NCBI GenBank assembly: GCA_034401795.1
Contig: CM067370.1
Span: forward strand, 63,265,254 to 63,329,253
Length of the DNA stretch: 64,000 nt
Reading direction: 5' to 3'
Source of the DNA: Chaetoderma sp. LZ-2023a
Taxonomy: Eukaryota; Mollusca; Caudofoveata; Chaetodermatida; Chaetodermatidae
Part shown: positions 53,401-62,830 of the stretch, in pieces
Layout: every line of letters begins with the position of its first letter
Position numbering within the stretch: the first letter of the stretch is position 1
Program-made: the position numbers and the translations under genes
The notes under the pieces: model-generated
Told to the model about the DNA's origin: nothing
Databases searched by the model: none
Seen by the model: only the letters and a program-made list of their open reading frames with translations

Positions 53401-53960
53401 ATGACCTTTGACCCCCATAACCTTGAACACATGATGCCTGTATCAGTGTGCTGCTTCCTTTCGATGTATATCTCCATGTATCCAAGTTTGGTTCCAATTG
53501 GATCAGGCATTGCTGAGATATAAGACAATAACTTTTGTTTAACGCAAAAACTTAACGTAAAATATTAACAAAGATTATACTGTGACCTTTGACCCCATAA
53601 CCTTGACATCATGACCACTTCATCGCTGGGCTGCTTCCATTCAATGTATATCACCATGTACCCAAGTTTGGTTCCAATTGGATAAGGCATTGCTGAGACA
53701 TAAGGCAATAACTTTTGTTTAATGCAAAAACTTAACGTAAAATAGTAACAAAGATTATACTGTAACCTTTGACCCCTGTAACCTTGACCTCATGGCCTTT
53801 TTATAGGCGGGCTGCTTCCTTTTGATGTATATTACCATGCACCAAAGTTTGGTTCCAATTGGATTAGTGTATTGCTGAGATATAAATTTAACTTAAAAGT
53901 TTACGCCGCCGCCGGAAAAGTGATACCTATGTCTCGATCCTGCTTCGCAGGCGAGACAAA
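50468..53960 (+). mobile_element. tandem-unit element F, with element E nested inside
   Basis: Bounded by TGTCTCGCCTG at 50469 and CAGGCGAGACA at about 53949-53959. The core is an array of 174-182-bp units with the mark GCTGCTTCC near 50529, 50880, 51050 and then, after the insertion, 53088, 53270, 53450, 53630 and 53810. Units contain TGACCTTTGACC and CCAAGTTTGGTTCCAATTGG. The 3' end has GCCGCCGCCGGAAAAGTGAT and a short stem at GTCTCGATCC...GCAGGCGAGAC. No protein is encoded. Confidence 0.75.
51155..52990 (+). mobile_element. tandem-unit element E, nested in element F
   Basis: Begins AACAAGAGCTCCGCAAACGG in the middle of an F unit; F resumes at CGTAAACTTAACGTAAAATA. The core is about eleven units of about 151 bp: AAGATGG starts near 51331, 51462, 51613, 51764, 52019, 52170, 52325, 52475, 52628, 52778 and 52913. 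Each unit holds an inverted pair CAAGATGGCC...GGCCATCTTG and the phrase GATCCGATAAACGGTAACGG. Confidence 0.8.
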
Positions 53961-54120
53961 AACTGCCAAGAAACATTGTGTAACCGTTTATCATTACAGA
54001 CTGGATACACATCAAATTCCCTAAAAAGGAAGAAACATTGAATGCTCTGAAACTAATTTTACTAGAAAAGCAGCAGCAACTCGGATTAGTTTCAAAATAT
54101 GCATTCAAGATTATGATTTC
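53961..54120. repeat. family B hairpin remnant next to element F
   Basis: At 54036-54108: GAATGCTCTGAAACTAATTT and ATTAGTTTCAAAATATGCATTC around GCAGCAGCAAC; arms diverged. Confidence 0.65.
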
Positions 54121-54259
54121 CTTGAAATAGAGAAACTGGCAACATAAATTTTAAATCATTAACTTTTAACATTTCATGTTGAATAGGTTTCTTTGAATGA
54201 TGTTTCTAAGTCAAACTTCATCTAATGTTTGATAATAATATATTACTCACACTCTACAT

Positions 54260-54480
54260 TGCAGAGCTTCCTATGGCAAAATAACAGATTCCAAGGAAAT
54301 TTGTTTCAAAATATTTAACATAATGTTCATTAAGTTAACTCATCAATCACATACAATCCATACAATTTCTTGACAGATTTTTCGATTTTCCTAATGGAGC
54401 TACATCATTTGGATTGTGACATCATTTAACATGTGGTATATATAATTATGACGCAAGATCCTTGATTAACACAACAATCA
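54260..54480. repeat. family B right half with tail
   Basis: GGAAATTTGTTTCAAAATATTTAACA, then ACATACAATCCATACAATTTC and TTATGACGCAAGATCC. Left arm not seen. Confidence 0.6.
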
Positions 54481-54600
54481 ATCAATTATTTTTTTCTAGG
54501 AATTTTAATCTTTTGACTGCTAGCAAAATCCACTACCTTAATTGTACGTGGATATAATACATGCAGCCTTAGTAGAAACACACAAACTTATTGCAATGAC

Positions 54601-54828
54601 ACACTTAAGCCATGCTAGAACAGCTTCTGAAGTGTTCTTAACAGACGTCTATTTGTAGACCAAGAAGACTATTTCTGAAAATTTACCACTGGAATGATTT
54701 GCTCGAAAACCGAGCAAGTCATTCCAGTGATAAATTTCCCAAAAAAATAATCTCTTGGTCTGCAAATTGACATTTTCTAGCAGAAAATTGAAATTTTCTT
54801 AAACAAATTTGAGAGTTAAAGGGTTCAG
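54601..54828. repeat. family A hairpin
   Basis: Left AGAACAGCTTCTGAAGTG, centre GCTCGAAAACCGAGC near 54700-54714, right ends TTGAGAGTTAAAGGGTT. The loop stem keeps pairing despite substitutions. Confidence 0.8.
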
Positions 54829-55160
54829 CACAGAATTCTCCCACCACGGTTTTGTGCACTTGCTATTAATCAAATGTCATAATATTGTAAAACTTACTTG
54901 CTTTTCCATTGGAAATATTCGACAATCCAGCTCTAGCTGGCTGTGGCCAGAGTCAGCAGATGATATATTACATTTTCATGACTTGACTATCAATACTTGA
55001 TTAACTGCCTGGCGACATGCATTATCGTTTGGAATACACTCACACTTTGAATCACAAATCTTAGTGCCAATTATTTTGACCAAAAAAAATTTATTATCCA
55101 AGTGATTATCCCTGGAATAAAAATTGTCCATAACATTTAATCTCTAAAATTATTTTGTAG
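54829..55160. other. no repeat recognised; upstream of the candidate exon
   Basis: AT-rich, with a run of T just before the AG at 55159-55160. Confidence 0.4.
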
Positions 55161-55236
55161 GTGCAGTTGGAAAGAAATCCGGAGAACAGGTTGATAAGCA
55201 TCTTAACTATATTGTTGCGTCCGAAATTCCATTTAG
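55161..55236 (+). CDS. candidate orphan exon, unknown gene
   Basis: 76 nt between ATTATTTTGTAG and GTAATC. Two frames are open; the more protein-like one reads GAVGKKSGEQVDKHLNYIVA then SEIPF. It is not in a recognised repeat. I do not recognise the family and found no partner exon, so this may be a lone exon of a gene with long introns or a chance match to splice signals. Confidence 0.3.
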
Positions 55237-55409
55237 GTAATCGAGGCTAGGTCAATTTTTTTTATCTTCCACTATTTCTGGGCTTGTGACTCAATAATCA
55301 CTGCAAACAGTAGAAATTAAATACTGTTTTGATGCTTAATTCGTAAAAGAGCACAAACAAGCTGCACAGTCCTTAATTGGAAGCAGTTGCTACATTAAGC
55401 CAGTGGCTG

Positions 55410-55505
55410 ATCTAGGGGTGTGGGTGGGAAGGGGGATGGGGTGGGGGAGGGGGGGCACGTGAAGCAACAACATCCTGTCAAATTAGTTACAAAATATTCA
55501 AAAAG
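55410..55505. repeat. G-rich tract and family B right half
   Basis: GGGATGGGGTGGGGGAGGGGGGG at about 55433-55456 is directly followed by CAACAACATCCTGTCAAATT and TTACAAAATATTCAAAAAG, the right arm of family B. Confidence 0.65.
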
Positions 55506-55799
55506 ATGATTATTCACTGTTCCACATTTAGGTGATGTTACAAAGCAGATAATTCTGATACAGATAATGGGATGTGACAGGATATGAATGATATGGAAAC
55601 AGTAAACCATAAACATTTGAGATGAGATTAGCTTCCTTTTAACCACTCTCATTATTCCTGAAGTACAGTGGAGCGCAACATCATCGACCGCTGACCATGC
55701 AGTAGCTCTGCCCCTCTCAACCTCTTGCATATGTCATTAGTAGAAGTCATCTATCCTGTACAAATGTATATGCAAGAGACGGGTTAATAACTACCGTAC

Positions 55800-56050
55800 G
55801 TCTTGACAATAGTAGTTTGGTACTTTATTTGTGGGCCCCCTTTTATACCATTTTTGGCGGCCTGGTGTTGGTGGCCTATAGTGGGCGTCTTGGTGGTTGT
55901 GCGCATGCGGAGTCAGAGACTGGGTGGGTGGGGGGGGGTCTGCCGGCCTGGCAGCTCGGTGGTTTGGTGGTCTGGTGTTTTTGGCGGCTTTTGGGGCTGG
56001 GTTTTTTTTTTTGGGGGGGGGGGAATAATGTACTAGTGGCAGGTGGGTAT
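55800..56050. repeat. G/T-rich low-complexity block
   Basis: Strong strand asymmetry (G and T on plus), with GGGTGGGTGGGGGGGGG near 55922 and TTTTTTTTTTGGGGGGGGGG near 56008. Both strands give long frames, all artefacts. GTCTGGTGTTTTTGGCGG-type phrases repeat irregularly. Confidence 0.7.
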
Positions 56051-56189
56051 AAGACCATATCAGTGGTTTAAAGGTTAATGACCTCAGTTTGTTTCTGAGG
56101 GCATGAGTCAGATTTATAGCATTCATAAAAAGTTGAACTCATCAGAGGCACCATACTGGATTAATGCATAGATGCAAAATCATAGGCAA

Positions 56190-56522
56190 TTGCCAGACTC
56201 GCAATATAGTCTATTTGCTAAACTGCATACTTTGCCACAAACAATACGTGGCAGAGACGTTGAGACCATTCAAAATAAGGATTCAAGAGCATCTCAGGTC
56301 CATAACTAATCTTCACAAAAAAAGAAAGTTATGACACCCCAGTCTCACGCCACTTCAATAAAAACAATCACCCAAGAGCCCACATGAGCTACCGTATCAT
56401 TCAGGTACTCTCCACCGACCCAACAGACCCAGAGTCAACACCATGGAGGAGATCCAAAGAATCTCATTGGATTCATCAACTCCACACCATGGAACCCGTA
56501 GGGATTAACTTAGCAGGGTAAG
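56190..56522 (+). pseudogene. Penelope-type GIY-YIG 3' fragment, copy 1
   Basis: Reads IVYLLNCILCHKQYVAET, then FKIRIQEHLRSITNLHK; after a frameshift near 56330 it continues TPVSRHFNK and ESHWIHQLHTMEPVGINLAG, then TAA. It is homologous to the end of Penelope polyproteins and close to the copy at 61791, but clearly different from the element at 48172. One G of the Y-V-G-E-T motif is replaced by A. Confidence 0.8.
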
Positions 56523-56760
56523 GATGCGCCTTTTCATGTGGGTCCACAACACCCACATACGTAGTTATTATCCTGCATCTGTATATGCAAGAGAGAGGTG
56601 GCAGAGCTTGTAAGATGAATTTGATTGGTACAAGCTGATAGGTTTTGGGCCATGATTTAATGATTATGTGAGTGTGTCAGCCTGGACGCGTTGCAAGCGA
56701 TAGAGTAATCTGTATGTGATTAAATGTAACAATAGATGAATCCAATCTGTCACTAAACTT
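56523..56760. other. 3' flank of the Penelope fragment
   Basis: GTGGGTCCACAACACCCAC directly after the stop is a short palindrome; a similar CACGCCCACCACGG stretch follows the second copy, so it probably belongs to the element's 3' end. Confidence 0.45.
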
Positions 56761-57090
56761 CATGACATCATAATGAAATATGTCACATGTAGGCTGATGT
56801 CACTATCAAAATATGTAATGAATGAAGTCTGCCATGAACACTGAAACGTCTGTCAAACGTGTACGAATCGTATGGCTTTACTAATTATCAACCATTCAGT
56901 TGAATATTTTGAAACTAATTCACCATAGATAGCAACATCATCCAGTCAAATTGGTTTCAAAATACTCAACATCTAACACGTATAATTTTCAGGAAATTGA
57001 GATTCAGTGAATTCAGGGTTCGATCGTTCAAAACATGGGCAAAAACATGGGCAGAGCTTAGCTAGAAATGGGTGGGGCATAGCTAAAAGT
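56760..57090. repeat. family B element in reverse orientation
   Basis: Tail first (ATGACATCATAATG, ATGTAGGCTGATGTCAC, GTACGAATCGTATGGC), then the hairpin at 56896-56970, then the flank GGCAGAGCTTAGCTAGAAATG, which is the complement of the left flank at 16620. Confidence 0.75.
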
Positions 57091-57115
57091 GTATTCAGCC
57101 ATTGGTATTCATTTG

Positions 57116-57353
57116 AACCCTTTAACACTAAATGTCTTCATAAAAATTTCAGCTTTTTCATAGAAAATGCCAATTTTCAGACCAAGACAAAACCATTTTT
57201 GAGAATTTATCACTGGAATGACTGGCTCAGTTATCGCGCCAATCATACCTGTGGTAAATTCTCAGAAATAGTCTTCTCTTGGTCGGCAAATGGACATTTC
57301 TCAAGAGCACTGCAGAAGCCGTTTTTGGCCGACTTGAGGATCAAGGGTTAAAT
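57116..57353. repeat. family A hairpin
   Basis: Starts AACCCTTTAACACTAAATG, centre GGCTCAGTTATCGCGCC near 57222-57240, ends GATCAAGGGTTAAATAAGG. Confidence 0.85.
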
Positions 57354-57685
57354 AAGGTTGAAATAACCTGATGTTGCTTTGAAAAACTCACCATTTTTCA
57401 AATCTTTCTTCATCTTAGTAGATCTACAGGAATAGATTTAATTCAGAAATGATCAGAACAATGGAAAAACAAAAGATACGGTTACTTGGCAAAATGATCG
57501 CTTAGTTAATTCCATACAGATTCTTTATTCAGATTACAGGTTATTTGCGGCATTTGCATTGAAAAGCATAATAAAGGCAGAGAGAAACAATAACCCATTT
57601 TTATTGGTTGATTTATACCAAAATTTTAATCAGTTTTCAAATTTGCTGATTTTCTCTTTATTTACATCAAAAGGTTTGTAATTTG
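57354..57685. other. no gene seen
   Basis: AT-rich; no repeat family copy recognised. Confidence 0.35.
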
Positions 57686-60600
57686 AACAAGAGGCCCAAG
57701 GGGCCTGTATCGCTCACCTGGACCATTGGCATTTCCACTAGAATGGTCATTAACAATAAATAGAACTCTAATGACTTGAGCAGACTTGTAACAAGACAAC
57801 AGAGGCCATCTTTCTTTATTTCTTAAATAATAATCTCTGAATGGCAGATATCACTGGCATAACCAAGTTCAGTGTCTAAATAAAGAAATTACGCAACACA
57901 TCCGTTCCCTAAATAGTCATGATGCAATACTGCAAGATATTACACTGTGCACAGGTGCTGGTGCCTTATGTGCTGAGAGTTGCAAAATCCAGTATTATTT
58001 CTGTAAATGATCACATGCACTTTCATTCACTGATCAAAGCAACTACAAAATTCATGAACTCAGAATATGAGACAATATATAGCTATGCAAAATATACATG
58101 CAATACATATTTATTTATAAATTAAACTATTTTATGAGCAGCTGGCTCCTAACCTTTAAATCCTTTATTTATTGAATAAATTTCACCTAAGAGTCAAGAT
58201 AAACAACTAATGCTTGTTCGGTAACCGTGTCGCGAACCCTGAAAATGGGGTTAAAACATGAAATTATTTAAGGTTGAAGGAATTGAGCCACAAAGTTATA
58301 ACTTGGTACATATACAGCTAATATTTGTATGTTAATCATATTCAAAGCTCCTGATGCTAGGCCACATGGTTAAACCATCCCTAATATGGCCAAATTTTCG
58401 GATTTTTTGTTCTCATCTGTTATGTGGACACCTGCCATACTTTAATATTGTACCTGATTCACATAAGCTTTCTTCTACAGCAACACCTATATGTACATAC
58501 TTCAGAACAACTTACATTTAGTGTTTGTGATAAAGAGTCAGGTAGTACTGGTTCACTGAAATTTGATAAAAATTGTTTTTGAATGGATAAACGCACAACT
58601 TTAGAGTCCTCCACCTTTGGAACTGGCAGAAATATCAGCTTAATATCTTCAATATTAAGAAAGTTATCAGCGTTTAAAACTCCTTCCAAACCACTCACTG
58701 GATTCGCGAGTGCAAAAAAAAAAGTGCCACGCCCCCTAAAATCAATCAACCATAACTTTAAAACTAATTGGAATTTTGCAATGAAATTTGGCATGCAGGC
58801 ATCATTTCCATATATGTGCATCTGGGTGAAATTTAATAAAAATCAGAGATGGTCACCCGGGAAGATTTTTATATTCTGGGTGATTTGGTATGGAATGACA
58901 CCGAAGTCGCTTTCATGAAAAACAGGCCATCCAAGATGGCCACCCAACCATTTGCCAAATCAAGCTCCCTTGAACAAACTTGGTTCAGCTCATGCGCCAA
59001 ATGATATTTTATGAGTTTTGAATCAATCGCTCAAACAGTTTCGGCGAAGATTTTTAAAGACATTTCTAAAACTGGACCAAAATCCATAGCCAAATTAGCC
59101 GATCGGCTTCATTTGAACAAACTTAAATCTCCATGCCCTAAAGATGTTTCCTGCCATATATAATTGAAATCGGCCCAGTAGTTCTCGAGAAGACATTTTA
59201 AGTTTCGCATTGCTTTAGTATGGGAGCTTTTGGCAGGAAAATGATCCAAGATGGATGCCAAACCGTTTATCCGAGTTTTGAAAACACCCAAAAAAAACAC
59301 AAAACAAATTTCGCCCTCAAAATCGATCAAATAGAAAAGTCCATTATGGCCGCCAAACACGTTATATTTTGATTGGCCCATGGTGGCCATGTTTTTTTAC
59401 GGATCAACTTCCCTTGAAGAAACTTTAATGGCCCTTAGGCCCTAATCATTTCTGCCTAATTGCGACCCGGTCCCTTCAGTGGTTCTGGAGAAGTTGTTTT
59501 CACTAAAACTAGGTCAACCAAGATGGCCACTGAACCATTCGACAAATCAAGTTCCCTTGAACAAACTTGGTTTACTTCTTACTTCAAATTGGCCGATCGA
59601 CTTCGTTTGAACAAACTTGGATCCCTATGCCCTAAGGATGCTTCGTGCCAAATATAATTGAAATCGGACCAGCGGTTCTTGTAGTCGTTTAAAGAAAGTC
59701 GACGGACGACGAATGGACGGTAGAGCTTGGTGGTCTGACGGTAGTACCGTGAGGACCGCGGTATACCGTGAACCGATACCGTGACGCTTGACATTTCCAA
59801 ATACCGTGAATACCGTCCATAATGTTTGAGCAATATTTGAGAAATAGATCCATAAAATCTGACTTGACCAAGAGTAAATAGGTGCTAATAGTGCCGAAAA
59901 TATAGGCATCCCTAACTATTAGCCGAGTCCAGGTGAAAGGGTCGTTGTAAAAACAAACATCAAGACGTCAATTACAAAATAATGACAGGCAGAATTGTAT
60001 GTCAAACATACGTCTTGAAAGTCTCACGGTAAAATTGCTTTATTTAAAACATCTAAACTCATTCTCTGGCCGTCCGCCGGTAGTAATTACACTATAATAT
60101 ATTCCCTATTCCCGTTTCTATTATTTGTAATTTATTACTCCAAGCATTTTGTCACCGAACAAACACGCTAGAATAACAAAATAACATACAAACCGCGTGC
60201 TATTCAAACACAACAGCAACCTCGCAAAGACGTATCTGATTGGTTGTTCATGAACTAGACCGTGGGAAAATACATTACTATGCTGAATTTAACAATGAAA
60301 ATTTACTAAAACGTAGTATTTGTTCGCGCCATTTTGATCACGTGCTAATTTATTAACAACGAGCAGCTTTGAAGTAATTTTTTTTTTCTGGCTTGTTTTA
60401 AGAAATTTCTTTAAGAATTAAATCCAGTTTAAGTAATGACACCTAAAAATTATAGTCTTTTAGTTTTTGTAATTCATTTTTCAACTGGCTAAACGTCGGA
60501 AGTTCGCGGAAATAGCCTTTTACACGCATTCTTCACGTGAAGCATGGCGAGTAACGAGTCTGCACATCAGGTACTCGATAATTATCAGAAGCTTTGGAAT

Positions 60601-61223
60601 CGGCGATATTCAATGTCGCGTTATATGTATGTGTATAGGCCTGTTTTCGCGAGTAACTGAATATACGACTCCAACAGAAATAAAAGAGTACAACACTGGC
60701 CTCGTTTAAATACTCGCAGATTTTGTCTGGACTCTGTTTATCAACGCGCTCGACTGCCAAAATAAAATTTACCGTTTTCTGGTCGTACGCAGTAATAGCA
60801 AGAACAATCCAGATTGAAAATAGCGTGCTCCAATGTCTCAAACAGCGGGTTATAGTTAGCGAGTCGACCACACACTTTGACCGATATTCCCGCGAATGAT
60901 ATTATGTCAATAAAAATAGTCACCTAATAAAGTCGTGAAACTAAACAGTCACAATAGCCAATGTTTTTCTTCTCTAAATCAGAAAGCCAATTTATTTATT
61001 TTACATACATTTACCGTTGATTGGCGATGGAAATGAAAAGGAAATGAAAAAAATCGTTCTAATTTCGTGGCATGCCTCAACCTCAGATGACGGTATACCG
61101 TGGTATCGCGGTATTTTTTCATGGTACTGATACCGTCATGTAAATGTCAATACCGCCCAGCTCTAATGGACGGACGGTCACCACGGCATAAGCTCACTTG
61201 GCCTTTCAGGCCAGGTGAGCTAA
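57686..61223 (+). mobile_element. tandem-unit element, copy C2, with hAT-like insertion
   Basis: Begins AACAAGAGGCCCAAGGGG and TCGCTCACCTGG as C1 does, and ends GGCCTTTCAGGCC plus AGGTGAGCTAA at 61220-61223. Only about one and a half of the 600-bp units are present (58900-59690); the first 1.2 kb (57720-58900) is unlike C1. The GACGGACGAC tract near the 3' end is split by the hAT-like insertion at 59721-61165; removing it leaves a normal 3' end. Confidence 0.75.
59721..61165. mobile_element. hAT-like non-autonomous element, 1445 bp
   Basis: Ends TAGAGCTTGGTGGT and ACCGCCCAGCTCTA form inverted termini, and the 8-bp ATGGACGG is present on both sides (59713-59720 and 61166-61173). Eight-bp duplication and TAGAGCTGGGC-type ends are typical of hAT transposons. 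Subterminal regions are full of ACGGTA/TACCGT repeats (GCGGTATACCGTGAACCG at about 59758; GACGGTATACCGTGG at about 61089), likely transposase sites. Internal frames (60533-60871 minus and others) match no transposase I know. Confidence 0.85.
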
Positions 61224-61780
61224 TAAATGGCCCAAGGGCCATAGTGTCCACCTAGCTGATGAGGAACTGTAAACATGTTCACATTAATTAATGTAGAACA
61301 AGTACCATTTGTCAATCAGACAAGCATAACTGTTGCCGTAGCAATGTTCCTTATCATTATTTACCAATGAAGCAATCATCCTTATCACTAATGACTAACA
61401 ACGAATGTGTCACCGACACATCCCTGACACTATTGTCAAATGGTTCAAGTCTATTAAAAAGATGCTATTTACTAATGGGACATTAGTCACAGTATTGCAT
61501 ATATGAAACATTAACATACATGCAAACAATAGTAAATAACAACGTAGTCAGTAATATGAGCTACTAGAAGGTATTTAGCCTGACGCTTGTCGCGATGTGA
61601 GACCAAAAGTCTGAATGATCTGGACTGAAATTTGTATCCCGTTTATACCCTTTCTGGGCAAGCCTGTGGATTGGGTCGAACTTGACCATATATGGACAGA
61701 GAAAAACCAGATTGCCGGTTCTGCCATTTGAAATTTTTGGTTTGGCGGTGTGATCCAACAATTTTTACCGGTTGACCTAT
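61224..61780. other. no gene seen; possible start of another tandem-unit element
   Basis: AAATGGCCCAAGGGCCATAG followed by TCCACCTAGCTG directly after C2 resembles an element start of the same general type, but no tandem core follows. Confidence 0.35.
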
Positions 61781-62120
61781 ATTTTGTCAGTTGGAGACGA
61801 GGAACATCGTCCACCTACTAACTTGCAACAAATGTAAGAAACAGTTTGTAGGAGAAACTCTACGCACCTTCAAAATCAGAATCCAAGAACATCTGAGATC
61901 GATATCAAACCTCCACAGAAATGAACGATACGACACACCTGTATCCAGACATTTCAATAAACATGGACATCCTAGAACTGACATGCAGTTTAGAATTATC
62001 CAGGTACTCTCATCAGACCCAGACAATGAAAACTCCACCCCATGGAGAAAACAGAAGGAATGTCATTGGATACACCAGCTCCACACAATGGAGCCTATGG
62101 GCATAAACCAAGCCGGATAA
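61781..62120 (+). pseudogene. Penelope-type GIY-YIG 3' fragment, copy 2
   Basis: Open for about 110 codons to TAA: IVHLLTCNKCKKQFVGET, FKIRIQEHLRSISNLHRN, DTPVSRHFNKHG and WIHQLHTMEPMGINQAG. It preserves the C-x2-C pair, the V-G-E-T, the R-I-x-x-H segment and the H-F-N-K-H block of the Penelope endonuclease. No RT is encoded upstream, so the copy is strongly 5' truncated. Compared with copy 1 it lacks the frameshift. Confidence 0.85.
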
Positions 62121-62193
62121 GGGACGCTTCTCCCCTAGTCCAACACGCCCACCACGGACGGACACGGCCAGTATGTCGTTATTAAACCATACA

Positions 62194-62830
62194 AGTAAAC
62201 AAGCATTCTGTAAGTATTGCTTTGCAATACATGTCGCCTACCTGGTGATATAAACCTTTAGAGATTGAGTCAAAAACTTCACTAAAAATTGTCAAAAGCA
62301 GCTGAAATTCGAACTTGATCTGTAACTTCTCATAACATAGCAATAAACCAAGTTTCAGTTATATATGGTGAAGTAGAAGGAAAAAGTCTTGAAAGCTGAT
62401 ACGTTTGTATTTCATAAGTCGAAAGGGGACATAACTCCATCAAAAAATGCCGCAAACGCCTAAAACCCGAACTTGGTCTGTAATTTCACATAATAAAGTA
62501 ATGTACCAATTCTCAGTTGAATATCTTGAGACTGCGAGAAAAAGGGCGGAAAACTAATATTTTTCCTATTTCATAGGTGGAAAGCGGGCATAACTCCATG
62601 AAAAATTGAGGAAAATGTCTGAAACTCGAACTTGCTCTGTACCTCCTTATACTAAAGTGATGCACCAATTTTCGCTTAAATATCGTGAAGGAGTGCAAAA
62701 AAAAGTATTTTTCATATTTCTTGAGTGGAAAGGGGGCATAACTCCATCAAAAATTTACGCATATGCCTGAAACTCAAACTTGGTCTGTAACTTCTCATAA
62801 CAAAGCAACGTAGCAATTCTCAGTATAATA
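62194..62830 (+). mobile_element. tandem-unit element, copy D2, 3' truncated
   Basis: Same start as D1 (AACAAGCATTCTGTAAGTAT) and three to four units of about 160 bp with GAAAG(C/G)GGGCATAACTCCAT marks near 62423, 62582 and 62733. It stops at ATTCTCAGTATAATATTG without the GACA tract or the 3' hairpin. Confidence 0.75.

Noticed and set aside
55791-56126. Glycine/tryptophan-rich and proline-rich frames on both strands
   Set aside because: They come from a G/T-rich low-complexity block; opposite-strand frames of similar length are expected there.
58459-58821. Minus-strand 120-codon frame in element C2
   Set aside because: It overlaps the repeat core of C2 (with the plus strand also open), contains a poly-A run translated as FFF, and shows no known motif.
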